Source of the DNA: Oscillospiraceae bacterium
Lineage (GTDB): Bacteria > Bacillota > Clostridia > Oscillospirales > Ruminococcaceae
NCBI GenBank assembly: GCA_021203065.1
Contig: JAJQBX010000014.1
Location: forward strand, 1 to 50,049
DNA length: 50,049 nucleotides
Reading direction: 5' to 3'
Numbering within the stretch: position 1 is the first letter of the stretch; the number at the start of each line of letters is the position of its first letter. The translations under genes and the position numbers were made by a program. The notes under the pieces were generated by a model. The model worked only from the letters and a program-made list of their open reading frames with translations. It searched no databases and was not told where the DNA came from. Positions 27,224 to 37,684 of this stretch are shown here, one piece after another.

Positions 27224-30200
27224 ATGCCTTATTTTAATATCGTGGCGACTACTAATGAAGATACGGTGGTGACTTCGTATGAGCCGGTGAAGGTTCGGTC
27301 GGAGCAGTATCAGAGCGAGGCGGCTTTGGAGAAGGAGTTTATAAGACTTCTTTGTGAGCAGGGCTATGAGTATTTGGATATCCATTGCGAGGAGGATCTG
27401 ATAAAAAACCTTCGGCAGAGATTGTCCGAGCTGAATAGTTACGAGTTCAGCGATACCGAGTGGGACAGATTCTTTCACGACTGCATTTCCAATCCGAATG
27501 AGCATATAGAGGAGAAATCCCAAAAGATTCAGGAGAGCAATGTGCAGGTTCTGAAGCGTGACGATAACCTCACGAAGAATATCACTCTTATAGATAAGAA
27601 GAATATCCATAATAACCGCCTGCAGGTCATAAATCAGTATGAAGTGGGTCAGCAGCAGGGCGCAAAGTATGATAACCGGTATGATGTGACTGTCCTTGTG
27701 AACGGTCTGCCGCTTGTGCATATCGAGCTGAAAAGAAGGGGCGTGCAGATTCGGGAAGCTTTCAACCAGATAGACAGATACCAGAGAGACTCTTTCTGGG
27801 CGGGGAGCGGGCTTTTTGAGTATGTGCAGATTTTCGTAATTTCCAACGGCACAAATACGAAGTATTATTCCAATAGTACACGCTTCAATGCCATCAAGGA
27901 TGCAAAATCGGGAAAGACCAAAAAGGAAAAGACAAGCAATAGCTTTGAGTTCACCTCTTTCTGGGCAGATGCGAATAATAAAATCATCCCTGACCTGATT
28001 GACTTCACAAGGACGTTCTTCGCCAAGCATACTATTCTTAATATCCTGACGAAATACTGCGTCTATACGTCCGAAGATACGCTGATGGTAATGCGCCCGT
28101 ATCAGATAACGGCGACCGAGCGGATTTTAAACAGGATTGAAATCGCCCATAATTATAAGAAGTATGGGGACATTTCTGCGGGCGGATATATCTGGCATAC
28201 AACCGGCTCGGGAAAGACACTGACCTCTTTCAAGACCGCCCGGCTTGCCTCGCAACTGCCCTATATAGATAAAGTCATGTTTGTCGTTGACCGTAAGGAC
28301 CTCGACTACCAGACGATGAAGGAATATGACCGCTTCGAGAAAGGCTCCGCCAACAGCAACTCCTCGACAGCTCTTCTGAAAAAGCAACTCGAAAATGACG
28401 AATCGACCATCATAATAACCACAATCCAGAAGCTTTCGAACTTCATAAAGAAGTATAAAGACCATCCCGTCTATGACAAACAGGTGGTTATCATCTTCGA
28501 TGAATGCCACAGAAGCCAGTTCGGGGATATGCACAAGGCAATCGTCTCCAACTTTAAGAAGTACTATATGTTTGGCTTCACCGGCACGCCAATCTTCCCG
28601 GAGAATCTTCCGAGCGGCGCAAAGGCTGAACTCAAGACCACAGAGCAGATTTTCGGCGATAAGCTCCATACATATACAATAGTGGACGCCATCAATGACA
28701 GCAACGTTCTGCCTTTCCGTGTCGACTATGTCAAGACGATGGATGCCGAGCCGGATATTGACGACGAGGACGTCCGGGATATCGACCGAAAGAAAGCTTA
28801 TGAAGCCCCCGAAAGAGTGAAAAACGTAACGAGCTATATCCTTGAGCATTTCGACCAGAAGACCTATCGGGGAGATAAGACCTATGTCTTCAACACGCTT
28901 ACGAATATAGCCGATGTCGCTTCCTCGGAAAACGGCAAGGTCGATGAAATAAAGCAGAAGCAACGCCTGAGCGGATTTAATTCGATTTTTGCGGTTTCTT
29001 CCGTCCCGATGGCAAAGATGTATTATGCCGAGTTTCAGAAGCAGATGGAGGCGAACCCCGCCAGAAAGCTCAAGATTGCTGTCATCTATAGCTACGAAGC
29101 CAACGAAGAAGAGGTTGACGGAATCCTCGGCGAAGAGAACCCGGAGGACACTTCTGCATTGGAACAGAACGACCGTGATTTCCTCGAATCGGCGATTCAG
29201 GACTATAACGAGATGTTCAAGACGAACTACGACACGTCAAGCGACAAGTTCCAGAACTATTATAAAGATGTTTCTCTTCGCATGAAGAACAAGGAGCTTG
29301 ATTTGCTTATCGTAGTCAATATGTTCCTGACCGGCTTCGATGCTACAACGCTCAATACGCTGTGGGTGGATAAGAATCTCAAGATGCACGGTCTTATTCA
29401 GGCTTTCTCAAGAACCAACCGAATCTTAAACAGCGTCAAAAAATACGGCAATATCGTATGCTTCAGAAATCTTCAGAAGAGGGTTGATTCCGCAATAGCT
29501 CTCTTCGGAGACAAGGAAGCCGGCGGAATTGTCCTCATGAAAAGCTTTAAGGACTATTTCGAAGGATATGTTGACGATGAGGGAGTGCATAAGCCGGGCT
29601 ATGTCGACCTGCTCAGCGAGCTGACGACGCAGTTCCCTCTGACAGAGCCGAAAATCGAGGGCGAGCAGAATCAGAAGGACTTTATCGCCCTGTTCGGGAA
29701 TATCCTCCGCATGAGAAATATCCTCTCGTCGTTCGATGACTTCGTCGAGAATGATCAGCTTTCCGAAAGAGACCTGCAGGATTATCTCGGACGCTATCAG
29801 GATCTCTATGACGAGTGGAAACCCAAGGGACCAAAAGGAGAAAGTGCGGATATTGTTGACGATATTGTTTTCGAGGTCGAACTTATCAGGCAGATTGAAA
29901 TCAATATCGACTATATTCTCATGCTTGTCAAGCAGTATCACGAGACAAACTGCACCGACAAGGAAGTTCTCGTCACCATAAGAAAAGCTGTAAACGCCAG
30001 CCCCGAGCTCCGCAGTAAGAAAGCACTCATTGAAGCTTTCATCACCGAGGCTAACGGAATTGATGACGTCATGGGCGGCTGGAATGCCTTTGTAGCCGAG
30101 CGAAGAGAAAACGATCTTGTTCAGCTTATCAAGGAGGAAAAGCTGAAGCCCGAAGAAACCCGGAAATTCCTTGATACCGCTTTCCGTGAAGGCAGGATTA

Positions 30201-30343
30201 AGACCATAGGCACCGACATAGATAAAATAATGCCACCTATAAGCCTGTTCGGAAGTAGCAACCGAGCCGAAATAAAGCAGAAGGTCATAACCAAGCTACA
30301 AGCCTTCTTTGAAAAGTATTTCGGAATCGGTGGGAATTCATAA
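27224..30343 (+). CDS. hsdR: Type I restriction endonuclease subunit HsdR
   Basis: A 1039-aa motor/nuclease. The N-terminal PD-(D/E)xK nuclease is visible (YDVTVLVNGLPLVHIELKRRG, with catalytic E-L-K). Then come superfamily 2 helicase motifs: WHTTGSGKTLTSF (Walker A), IIFDECHRSQFG, FGFTGTPIF, and VVNMFLTGFDA, QAFSRTNR. Length is normal for type I R subunits. AAGGAG lies eight bases before ATG 27224. It appears intact, so restriction depends on which HsdS is made. Confidence 0.95.
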   Translation: MPYFNIVATTNEDTVVTSYEPVKVRSEQYQSEAALEKEFIRLLCEQGYEYLDIHCEEDLIKNLRQRLSELNSYEFSDTEWDRFFHDCISNPNEHIEEKSQKIQESNVQVLKRDDNLTKNITLIDKKNIHNNRLQVINQYEVGQQQGAKYDNRYDVTVLVNGLPLVHIELKRRGVQIREAFNQIDRYQRDSFWAGSGLFEYVQIFVISNGTNTKYYSNSTRFNAIKDAKSGKTKKEKTSNSFEFTSFWADANNKIIPDLIDFTRTFFAKHTILNILTKYCVYTSEDTLMVMRPYQITATERILNRIEIAHNYKKYGDISAGGYIWHTTGSGKTLTSFKTARLASQLPYIDKVMFVVDRKDLDYQTMKEYDRFEKGSANSNSSTALLKKQLENDESTIIITTIQKLSNFIKKYKDHPVYDKQVVIIFDECHRSQFGDMHKAIVSNFKKYYMFGFTGTPIFPENLPSGAKAELKTTEQIFGDKLHTYTIVDAINDSNVLPFRVDYVKTMDAEPDIDDEDVRDIDRKKAYEAPERVKNVTSYILEHFDQKTYRGDKTYVFNTLTNIADVASSENGKVDEIKQKQRLSGFNSIFAVSSVPMAKMYYAEFQKQMEANPARKLKIAVIYSYEANEEEVDGILGEENPEDTSALEQNDRDFLESAIQDYNEMFKTNYDTSSDKFQNYYKDVSLRMKNKELDLLIVVNMFLTGFDATTLNTLWVDKNLKMHGLIQAFSRTNRILNSVKKYGNIVCFRNLQKRVDSAIALFGDKEAGGIVLMKSFKDYFEGYVDDEGVHKPGYVDLLSELTTQFPLTEPKIEGEQNQKDFIALFGNILRMRNILSSFDDFVENDQLSERDLQDYLGRYQDLYDEWKPKGPKGESADIVDDIVFEVELIRQIEINIDYILMLVKQYHETNCTDKEVLVTIRKAVNASPELRSKKALIEAFITEANGIDDVMGGWNAFVAERRENDLVQLIKEEKLKPEETRKFLDTAFREGRIKTIGTDIDKIMPPISLFGSSNRAEIKQKVITKLQAFFEKYFGIGGNS

Positions 30344-30360
30344 TCTTTTGGGAGGATATT

Positions 30361-31428
30361 ATGCCTGATACGCCTACTACTCACATGAAAAACTGGCAGA
30401 AGAGCAAGCTCGTCTTGCTTGTTGAACTGCTCAGGCGGGAGTCGAGTCCCGAGAGACCGCTCCTGACGCCGGAGATTTGCGCCTATATGGAGAGCCTGGG
30501 CATTCCGTGCGACCGGCGTGTCGTCGCCCGTGATGTTCAGGCTCTCAACGAAATCGGGATTGTCGTCCACGAAGTCCGCATCGGGAAGTTCAAGGGCTAT
30601 TACATGGTCGGCGACAATGTCCCGAAAAAGAAAAAGAGCCGTAGCCCACGGGACGAAGTCAGCTTCACGACTGCGGAGCTTAAGCTTCTTATTGATGCCG
30701 TGCAGGCGGCAAGCTTTGTCACGGAGGAAAAGACCGAGGAGCTTATCGACAAGATTGCCTTGCTCGGAGGCGGTCGGCGGGCGGAGCTTCTCAAAAAGAA
30801 CAAAGTGCTTTTCAACACCAGAAAGCACTCGAACGAGAACGTCTATTCAAATATTGATGCTCTTGAGACCGCTCTTCTCAAAAAGAAGAAGGTCGTTTTC
30901 AGATACTATGACCTCGACATGAACCACGAGAGAGTTTACCGCCGGGAAGGGCATCACTATGTCGTCGAGCCGATTGCGCTCGTCTTCAACGAGGACAACT
31001 ACTACCTCAGCACCTACAGCCCGAAGCACGACTCGACCGCCAACTACCGCATCGACCGCATGGAAGATGTCGAGATTCTTGAGGAAAAGATTTGCGAGAA
31101 GGCTTCGGAGCTTCGTGCTTCCATGTCGAGCTACACCGGTCAGGTCTTCAAGATGTACGGCGGCAAGCCGAGAACCATCACTATCCAATTTGACCCAAGC
31201 CTTGTCGGTGTCGTCTATGACCGCTTCGGCGAGGATACCGTCATGAAGCAGAGGAAGGATGGACAAGTCACCGCAAGGGTAAAAGTCCAGCTTTCCCCGC
31301 CGTTCTGGGGCTGGCTGTTCCAGTTCGGCAAGCTGATGAAGGTTACCGTGCCGAAAGAAGTGGCGGAAGAATATAGTGAGAGGCTGAGGGAGGCACTTGA
31401 AGACAATTCTGAAAATAATTTTTATTAA
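30361..31428 (+). CDS. WYL-domain transcriptional regulator
   Basis: A 355-aa protein with an N-terminal winged helix (KLVLLVELLRRESSPERPLLTPEICAYMESLGIPCDRRVVARDVQALNEIG) and a WYL domain (residues about 170-250; HHYVVEPIALVFNEDNYYLSTYS, TANYRIDRM), then a WCX-like C-terminus. WYL regulators often control defence operons by sensing nucleic-acid ligands. The gene follows hsdR by 17 bp with GGGAGG upstream, so it is likely part of the operon and a candidate sensor for the phase-variable system. Confidence 0.9.
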   Translation: MPDTPTTHMKNWQKSKLVLLVELLRRESSPERPLLTPEICAYMESLGIPCDRRVVARDVQALNEIGIVVHEVRIGKFKGYYMVGDNVPKKKKSRSPRDEVSFTTAELKLLIDAVQAASFVTEEKTEELIDKIALLGGGRRAELLKKNKVLFNTRKHSNENVYSNIDALETALLKKKKVVFRYYDLDMNHERVYRREGHHYVVEPIALVFNEDNYYLSTYSPKHDSTANYRIDRMEDVEILEEKICEKASELRASMSSYTGQVFKMYGGKPRTITIQFDPSLVGVVYDRFGEDTVMKQRKDGQVTARVKVQLSPPFWGWLFQFGKLMKVTVPKEVAEEYSERLREALEDNSENNFY

Positions 31429-31453
31429 GTCACAAACCTACGACATCAAAATC

Positions 31454-31482
31454 TTGTTTTTTGTCGAAGGCTATGTTATACT
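31454..31482 (+). promoter_or_regulatory. Promoter of the 31528 gene
   Basis: TTGTTT (31454-31459), 17-bp spacer, TATACT (31477-31482), 46 bp upstream of ATG 31528, with an AAGGAGG ribosome site between. Confidence 0.65.
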
Positions 31483-31527
31483 TACCCCGTAAGACAAATT
31501 TAAACAAATTTCAAGGAGGAAAATAAC

Positions 31528-32040
31528 ATGAAGTACACACCTGCAGAGGCTTCCAAGCTTTTAAGAACGTTGACCGAGGAACATGACAATTTAGCGGCTC
31601 GTGAACGCTCGCTCGACACCTTCGGGGCGTTCGCCAACGAGGATCTGGACACTGTCCGCCCCGACTACGATTATGCTGAATATCAGCGTGAGCTTTCGGA
31701 GCTTGAGAGAAAGATCCGTACGGTCAAGCACGCAATTAACGTCTTCAATGTGACGACGGTTTTGCCTGATACCGACGGCATGACGATTGACGAGGCACTT
31801 GTCTGCCTCCCTCAGCTTTCGGCAAGGAAGCGCAAGCTCGCCGCCATGTCGATGAGAGTCCAGAAGGAGCGCCTGATGAGTACCCGTACAACCACCGCCG
31901 CCGTCTCCGAATTCAAGTACGCTAACTACGACATCGCCGAAGCTAAGTCCGACTACGAGCGCACCGTTGCCGAAATCACGGCGATTCAGACCGCCCTCGA
32001 CCTTGTGAATAATACCGAGACGTTTGAGATTGACATCTGA
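31528..32040 (+). CDS. Coiled-coil protein of unknown function
   Basis: A 170-aa, mostly helical protein with charged heptads (ELSELERKIRTVKHAINVFNVTT). The pattern of a long helix, an I-N-x-x-N-x-T-T stretch, then TIDEAL..LPQLSARKRKL resembles septicolysin/DIP1984-type helical proteins, but the similarity is weak and only by eye. It has its own promoter and strong ribosome site, and no catalytic motif. High GC compared with the genes after it. Confidence 0.6.
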   Translation: MKYTPAEASKLLRTLTEEHDNLAARERSLDTFGAFANEDLDTVRPDYDYAEYQRELSELERKIRTVKHAINVFNVTTVLPDTDGMTIDEALVCLPQLSARKRKLAAMSMRVQKERLMSTRTTTAAVSEFKYANYDIAEAKSDYERTVAEITAIQTALDLVNNTETFEIDI

Positions 32041-32330
32041 GTAAACTTTCCGAACACAGCCATGAGCCCCAACTATCTTAAAAGAATATGGGTTACGGTT
32101 TATAGTAAAAGTAGCTGTCTGAAACTTTTATGGTTGTTGAAGTCAGAGTTTAAAGTTTGAAGTTATTGTTACACCATCATCCGATTGGTTTTGAACACTA
32201 ATAATTTCGGCTTCGGCTGTGTTGAAAACTTGCGCTGCTGTTTTGCAGGAGCATGCTCTCCCTGAAGTTCGGTTTTAGGGGGGGAGACTAAGAATTTATT
32301 TGAAATTAACGAAAGGCAGGCAAATATACT

Positions 32331-34103
32331 ATGCGTACAGAGAGCAGACAACTTACCGAACTGATGAAATATGTTGAACAAGGAAAATCACAACTTCCTG
32401 ATTTTCAGCGTGGTTGGGTATGGGATGATAATCGGATTATTTCACTAATTGCAAGTATTACAAATGGCTATCCTGTTGGAGCAGCTATGTTTCTTGAGTA
32501 TGGTAATGAAAACATTCGCTTGAAATATCGTCAGATAGAGGGTTCACCTGAAACTGATGCGGTTCCTGACGAGCTAATATTGGATGGACAGCAAAGATTG
32601 ACATCAATATATGCTGCTCTGTATAGCAGTCACCCCGTAAACACCAAAACAGAGAAAGGACAAGAAATCCTACGATATTACTACATAGACATTGCAGATG
32701 CCTTAGATTCCTCTAAAGACCGTAGTGATGCCATAATCTCGGTTCCTGCTTCTAGAGTAGTCACCTCAGATTTTGGACGAAAAATTGATTTGGATATTTC
32801 AACTAAGGAGAAAGAATACGAGCAGAAGAAGTTTCCGTTAAATATTATTCTTGACTTCATAAAGACATCTCAATGGATTCAGGGCTACCAACAGTATTAT
32901 CATTATTCCCCGGACATTATGGAACAGATAATTCGTTTCCAAAACGAAATAACGAACAAGACAATGAATTACCAGATTCCAATCATAGTTCTTGATAGAG
33001 ATACCCCTAAGGAAGCTGTATGCCAAGTCTTTGAAAACGTAAATACCGGAGGTGTTTCACTTACTGTATTTGAACTGATTACAGCTATCTTTGCTATGGA
33101 CGATTTTGCACTAAGGAGAGATTGGGACTTTCGTCGAGATAAATATTTTAGCGGAGATATTCTTTCTTCAATTGAGGCAACGGACTTTCTTACAGCTTGC
33201 GCTTTATTGTCATCTTTTCAGAAAGGCGGCACTGTAAGTTGCAAGAAGAAAGACGTTTTAGCTTTGTCTCTGGATGATTACAGAAGAAATGCTGATAGCC
33301 TTTCAGAGGGGTTTGTCGAAGCTGAAAATCTTTTACAACAAGAGCGAATTTTCTCTGCCAATGACTTGCCATACACCACTCAACTTATACCTCTTGCTGT
33401 TCTTTGTACCTTGCTTTCAGAAAACAATTTCGTAAAAGTAACAAGTGTTAGGGACAAGTTAAGACAATGGTATTGGTGTGGAGTTTTTGGGGAGCTATAT
33501 GGCGGAGCTAATGAGACTCGTTATGTAAATGATGTTGTCGGAGTCATGGAATGGATTTCTGACTCTGAAAAGGTTCCTAAAACTGTTCAGGAATCGTATT
33601 TCAATCCGCTCAGACTTTTAACTATGCAGAGCAGGCAGAGTGCCGCCTACAAAGGAGTGATGGCACTAATTTTGAAAAATCACAGTCGTGATTTTATCAG
33701 CGGAAGCGAGATGGACTTCACAAGATATAAGGCTGAAAATATCGATATTCACCATGTTTTCCCGAAGAATTATTGCATTTCTAAAGACTATCCAAGAGAA
33801 AAATGGAACTCTATTGTCAATAAGACTCCGCTTTCATACAGTACAAACAGAGAAATTGGTGGAGTTGCACCGAGCGTATACTTAAAAAAGATTGAAAGAA
33901 AGGGGCAGGTTGAATCTTCTGTGCTTGATTCATATTTGGAATCACACTGGCTTAATGTGAAGGATTGCAGAGAAGATGATTTTAACAGCTTTATTGTACA
34001 CCGGGCTATTAGTCTTTTGGATGCAATTGAACAGGCAACAGGAAAAAATATAACTGGCAGAAGCAGTGAGGAAGTAATACGCAACTTCGGTGCGTCACTC
34101 TAA
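32331..34103 (+). CDS. DUF262/HNH protein, GmrSD-like type IV restriction enzyme
   Basis: 590 aa. The DUF262 N-terminal ParB-like NTPase domain shows LPDFQRGWVWDDNRI (about 18-32), ELILDGQQRLTSIYA and VFENVNTGGVSLTVFEL. The C-terminal part carries an HNH-type nuclease (IDIHHVFPKNYC followed by N in the NREIGG strand). This architecture is that of GmrSD/BrxU-type enzymes that cut phage DNA with modified bases. Its GC content is much lower than the flanking 31528 and 34145 genes, suggesting separate acquisition. GAAAGGCAGG lies upstream. The 32041-32330 gap holds a G7 run but no gene I can see. Confidence 0.88.
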   Translation: MRTESRQLTELMKYVEQGKSQLPDFQRGWVWDDNRIISLIASITNGYPVGAAMFLEYGNENIRLKYRQIEGSPETDAVPDELILDGQQRLTSIYAALYSSHPVNTKTEKGQEILRYYYIDIADALDSSKDRSDAIISVPASRVVTSDFGRKIDLDISTKEKEYEQKKFPLNIILDFIKTSQWIQGYQQYYHYSPDIMEQIIRFQNEITNKTMNYQIPIIVLDRDTPKEAVCQVFENVNTGGVSLTVFELITAIFAMDDFALRRDWDFRRDKYFSGDILSSIEATDFLTACALLSSFQKGGTVSCKKKDVLALSLDDYRRNADSLSEGFVEAENLLQQERIFSANDLPYTTQLIPLAVLCTLLSENNFVKVTSVRDKLRQWYWCGVFGELYGGANETRYVNDVVGVMEWISDSEKVPKTVQESYFNPLRLLTMQSRQSAAYKGVMALILKNHSRDFISGSEMDFTRYKAENIDIHHVFPKNYCISKDYPREKWNSIVNKTPLSYSTNREIGGVAPSVYLKKIERKGQVESSVLDSYLESHWLNVKDCREDDFNSFIVHRAISLLDAIEQATGKNITGRSSEEVIRNFGASL

Positions 34104-34144
34104 AGCTCAAACGTTGACTGATATCTTTAAAGGAGGTCACCCCA

Positions 34145-35005
34145 ATGCTCGGCACCATAATCGGCGACATCGTGGGTTCAATCTACGAGTTCAATAACAT
34201 CAAAACAAAATCCTTTCCGCTGTTTCGCTCCGACTGCTTTTTTACCGACGATACGGTTATGACGATTGCGGTGGCGGAGGCGATTATGAACGGCGGGGAG
34301 CGGGACGACTTCATCGACTCCATGAAGAAATACGGGCGGATGTACCCAGATGCTGGATACGGCGGGAATTTCAGAAAATGGATCTTCTCTGAGAATCGAG
34401 AACCATACAACAGTTTTGGAAATGGTTCAGCTATGAGAGTATCACCATGTGCTTGGATGATGAATTGTGGGTTTACAGCACGCACAGGTATGTGGCCTTC
34501 CAATGGCAGGAGAGGCGCAAAGCTGTCTGCTGAGGTAACGCACAATCATCCTGAGGGAATCAAAGGCGCAATGGCGACAGCGGATGCAATTTTTATGTGT
34601 CGCTACTATTTTGGCGGATACTATGGAGATTACGAGGAACCCATCAACAATAACCCCGCAGAATGCAAAAAACGTATCAAGGAACACATCGAAAAAGAAT
34701 ATGGATATAATCTGAGCCGCACCTGCGACGAGATTCGCCCGACTTATGAGTTCAACGAAACCTGTCAGGAGACCGTCCCGCAGGCGATTGTCGCCTTCCT
34801 CGACAGCACGGATTTTGAGGACGCCATCCGCAACGCCATCTCCCTAGGCGGCGACAGCGACACCCTTGCCGCCATCACCGGCAGTATCGCCGAGGCGGCT
34901 TATGGGGTTCCGGAGTGGATAAGGGAGAAGGCGCTTTCCTACCTGGATGAGACGTTGCTCGACGTTTTGGAGAGATTGGAGAAGAGGGTATATCTAAGAT
35001 GCTAA
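34145..35005 (+). CDS. ADP-ribosylglycohydrolase (DraG-like)
   Basis: 286-aa member of the ADP-ribosylglycohydrolase fold. The N-terminal GTIIGDIVGSIYEF, FTDDTVMTIAVAEAI (metal-binding D-D-T), and C-terminal ISLGGDSDTLAAITGSIAEA (D-x-D-T) are the conserved metal-coordination blocks. It would remove ADP-ribose from proteins or nucleic acids. AAAGGAGGT precedes ATG 34145. In the island it could reverse a toxin-catalysed ADP-ribosylation, though no ADP-ribosyltransferase is seen nearby. Confidence 0.92.
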   Translation: MLGTIIGDIVGSIYEFNNIKTKSFPLFRSDCFFTDDTVMTIAVAEAIMNGGERDDFIDSMKKYGRMYPDAGYGGNFRKWIFSENREPYNSFGNGSAMRVSPCAWMMNCGFTARTGMWPSNGRRGAKLSAEVTHNHPEGIKGAMATADAIFMCRYYFGGYYGDYEEPINNNPAECKKRIKEHIEKEYGYNLSRTCDEIRPTYEFNETCQETVPQAIVAFLDSTDFEDAIRNAISLGGDSDTLAAITGSIAEAAYGVPEWIREKALSYLDETLLDVLERLEKRVYLRC

Positions 35006-35322
35006 TGGAAGTTTATTATGAGCATTATCGACAGAATTGCAAAGGAGCATACTGGGAAGAAAGAAAAAGCTTGCCTTATATGGTCTTGGAGCGAGATAAA
35101 GCGAAGCAGGAAGAATTTAAAGAAATTTTGAAAAGAAAAGGCTTCCAGTGTGTAGCTTGGAATGATAGTTATTCGGGTATTCTTGTTAATGTAGAGCTGA
35201 AGCGTTTTGGAATGATCAACAGAGCTTGTAAACATTCTTGTGTTGACGATAGGAATTACAGTATTGACGAGTTTACGGTGGAGATACTGGGAAGCGCAAC
35301 AAAGAAGCTGTACGCCGAATAA
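34999..35322 (+). CDS. Hypothetical protein
   Basis: A 107-aa protein I do not recognise. It begins inside the last codons of the ADP-ribosylglycohydrolase gene (overlap 7 bp), so it is translationally coupled to it. Composition is basic and aromatic-rich (YYEHYRQNCKGAYWEERKSLPYMVLERD), with several cysteines (C39, C50, C78, C81 approximately) that are not in a clear zinc pattern. ATG 35005 is an alternative start. Low GC relative to its upstream neighbour. Confidence 0.55.
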   Translation: MLMEVYYEHYRQNCKGAYWEERKSLPYMVLERDKAKQEEFKEILKRKGFQCVAWNDSYSGILVNVELKRFGMINRACKHSCVDDRNYSIDEFTVEILGSATKKLYAE

Positions 35323-35343
35323 GAGGAAGGAGTTCGTAATTTC

Positions 35344-36529
35344 ATGGTAAAAAACTCGAATGAAGATATTGCGCCGACTATTTCAATAAAAGCAAAAGAG
35401 AACTGGAGTTGGAGTAAAGAAGAGGCAGAACTTTTGACAAGGTTAGGCTATGCCTGTGAAAAAGGAACATTCGTTGAACAAGATTACAAAGCTGCTCTTC
35501 AATTTTATCAATTAGCAGGAAAAGCAGGGGACAGTCAGGGACTTTCAAATCTTGCCTGGATGTATCAGAATGGATTGGGAATAGAGAAAGATGTCCAAAA
35601 GGCTATAGAAATCTATGAAAAAGCAGCTGATGCTGGCAATTCGACAGCAATGATAAATCTGGGCAACATATACGAATATGGAGTGTTAGGAGAGCCGGAT
35701 TATAAAAAGTGCTTTAAGTGGTATAAAAAAGCAGCTGAATCCGGTGATAAAAAAAGGACTCTTTAATTATGCAAATTGTTATCACTGGGGGTATGGAACC
35801 AGAAAAAGTTACAAAAAAGCTTTTCCGATTTTCAAACAGCTTGCGGATGAAGGATATGAAGGTGCGTGTTTCTATGTCGGATTATATTATCAGAATGGTC
35901 TTGGAATGGCGAAAGATTATGAACAGGCAAGACGGTATTACAGGCGTGGAGTACTGGCGGATGACGCATATTGTTTTAATCAGCTGGGCGTAATGTATGC
36001 GAAAGGGCAAGGCGTAAAAAAAGATATTAACGCTGCACTGGATTATTATCAAGAAGCTGCCAGATTGGGAGATTGTCTTGCCTATACAAATATAGGCTGG
36101 TTTTATGAGAATGGAGATATTGGAGAAGTCAATATAGAAATAGCAAAAAAATACTATAAGACTGCTGCTGAGCAGGGAGAAGAAAATGCTCAGGAGGCAC
36201 TAAAGCGCCTTGGTGCAGATGAGGAATATAATGCTTCTCAAACAGATGAACATTTTAGGGCGGAGAGTCAACCGAAGAAGAAATATTACCTGATTAATGG
36301 TTCTCTTGTCGGGAAAATGGAGTCCGGGAGATATTACCTTTATCAGGACGGAGAATGGAAAGCTGATGATAAATGTGAGATTATGGACAGGCTTCATGGA
36401 TATGATCCCTCTGAACCGCCGGATTCGCCATATAGTTTTGGAAACTCTTCTATTATGAATGAAATTCGAGAAATCTCAGAAGAAGAAGCTCAAGAATTCA
36501 TTCAGAAGAAGTACAGTGATGCGACTTGA
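35344..36529 (+). pseudogene. Sel1-repeat protein A, frameshifted at an A7 tract
   Basis: The first 140 aa (35344-35766) contain about three Sel1-like repeats (e.g. GLSNLAWMYQNGLGIEKDVQKAIEIYEKAADAGN) and then stop just after GDKK at A7 (35749-35755). Reading one base fewer (A6) continues as KGLFNYANCYHWGYG with four more repeats and a non-repeat C-terminus (YYLINGSLVGKMESGRYYL) to 36529. Sel1 repeats are helical adaptor modules. Unlike genes B and C it lacks their N-terminal domain. Off by slippage, truly broken, or corrected by transcriptional slippage. Confidence 0.75.
35749..35755 (+). repeat. A7 tract at the frameshift in Sel1 gene A
   Basis: Seven As; six would keep a single open frame from 35344 to 36529. 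Confidence 0.8.
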
Positions 36530-36574
36530 TTACATGGTGCGTCTATTTCACACTGATATGAGGAGGTAACAATT

Positions 36575-37684
36575 ATGCAAATCAGAAATTCCAGTCCTGA
36601 CGGCAACAAGGTTTTCTTTCTTGAGCCTGAGGAAAAAGGCGAGAGTCACGTTATCATGCACACGCTACATTGGAATGAGCCATCTGAAGTCGCAGGGCTT
36701 CTTGCAATGAACTCTGACAAGGAGATGGATCTCGGAGTGGAGCTTGTCATCAACGAGACGGACGACCGAAGCTTTATGGTCATCCACAATCCCCGCATAG
36801 ACGTGCCATACCCGAAAGTCTTTGTTGCAAGGCACATAACCGACGATTTCGGCAACAAGATTATTATTGATGTGGAAGATGACGACCTCGACGTTATCCC
36901 GTTCATCAGAGACAGATACCTCACTCTTGACGAGACCATAGTCGTCCCGCTGATTCTGAATCCTGAATGGGACGGAAGCAGGACTGACCTTTTGAACGAC
37001 CTTGGTTGTGCATACGAAAAAGGCACTATTTTCGAGCAAGATTATACCGCCGCCTTCAATCTCTTCAAAATAGCCGCTGACAAGGGCGATGAGACAAGCC
37101 TATATAATCTTGGGATGATGTATCTGCACGGCGAAGGTGTCGAAAAGGATATTCAAAAAGCAATAGAAATGTTTGAAGCCTCAGCCGAAAGGGGCGACGC
37201 TGATGCGATGTATAATCTTGGACAAATATATGGTGACGAGAATCAAGAGGTCTTTGATTACAGCAAAGCGTATAAGATGTTCAAAAAGGCGGCGGATATG
37301 GGAAACGAAGACGGAGAGTTTGCTCTCGCTGTCTGCTACTACTATGGATACGGAACCCCTAAGAATTACAAGAAAGCTTTCTCTCTGTTCAAGAAGCACG
37401 CAGATGCAGGAAATGGTAAATCCTGTTCTTACATCGGTTGTCATTACAGATACGGGCATGGCGTTGAGAAGGACTATGAACTCTCTAAAAAGTATTTTCG
37501 CAGGGGATATATCTACGGCGACAGCTATTCAACTGCTGAGATGGGGATTATGTATGAAAACGGAATTGGCGTAGAAAAGGACCTGAACGCCGCACTTGAC
37601 TACTATGCAGAAGCCGCTGAAATGGGTGAGTCTTATGCTATCGAGGCTCTTAAAAGGCTGAAAGGAGAGGAAGCTGATGATTAA
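36575..37684 (+). CDS. Sel1-repeat protein B with N-terminal domain of unknown function
   Basis: Intact 369-aa protein. Residues 1 to about 130 form a non-repeat domain (SPDGNKVFFLEPEEKGESHVIMHTLHW, ending LDVIPFIRDRYLTLDE) that also starts gene C. The rest is about six Sel1 repeats (YNLGMMYLHGEGVEKDIQKAIEMFEASAERGD). There is no signal peptide, so it is cytoplasmic. GGAGG lies before ATG 36575. It overlaps the start of gene C by 8 bp. Likely a protein-interaction scaffold; partner unknown. Confidence 0.85.
   Translation: MQIRNSSPDGNKVFFLEPEEKGESHVIMHTLHWNEPSEVAGLLAMNSDKEMDLGVELVINETDDRSFMVIHNPRIDVPYPKVFVARHITDDFGNKIIIDVEDDDLDVIPFIRDRYLTLDETIVVPLILNPEWDGSRTDLLNDLGCAYEKGTIFEQDYTAAFNLFKIAADKGDETSLYNLGMMYLHGEGVEKDIQKAIEMFEASAERGDADAMYNLGQIYGDENQEVFDYSKAYKMFKKAADMGNEDGEFALAVCYYYGYGTPKNYKKAFSLFKKHADAGNGKSCSYIGCHYRYGHGVEKDYELSKKYFRRGYIYGDSYSTAEMGIMYENGIGVEKDLNAALDYYAEAAEMGESYAIEALKRLKGEEADD

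Noticed and set aside
32278-32284. G7 tract as a contingency site for the DUF262 gene
   Set aside because: It is 47 bp upstream of the start codon, in no visible promoter spacer or reading frame.
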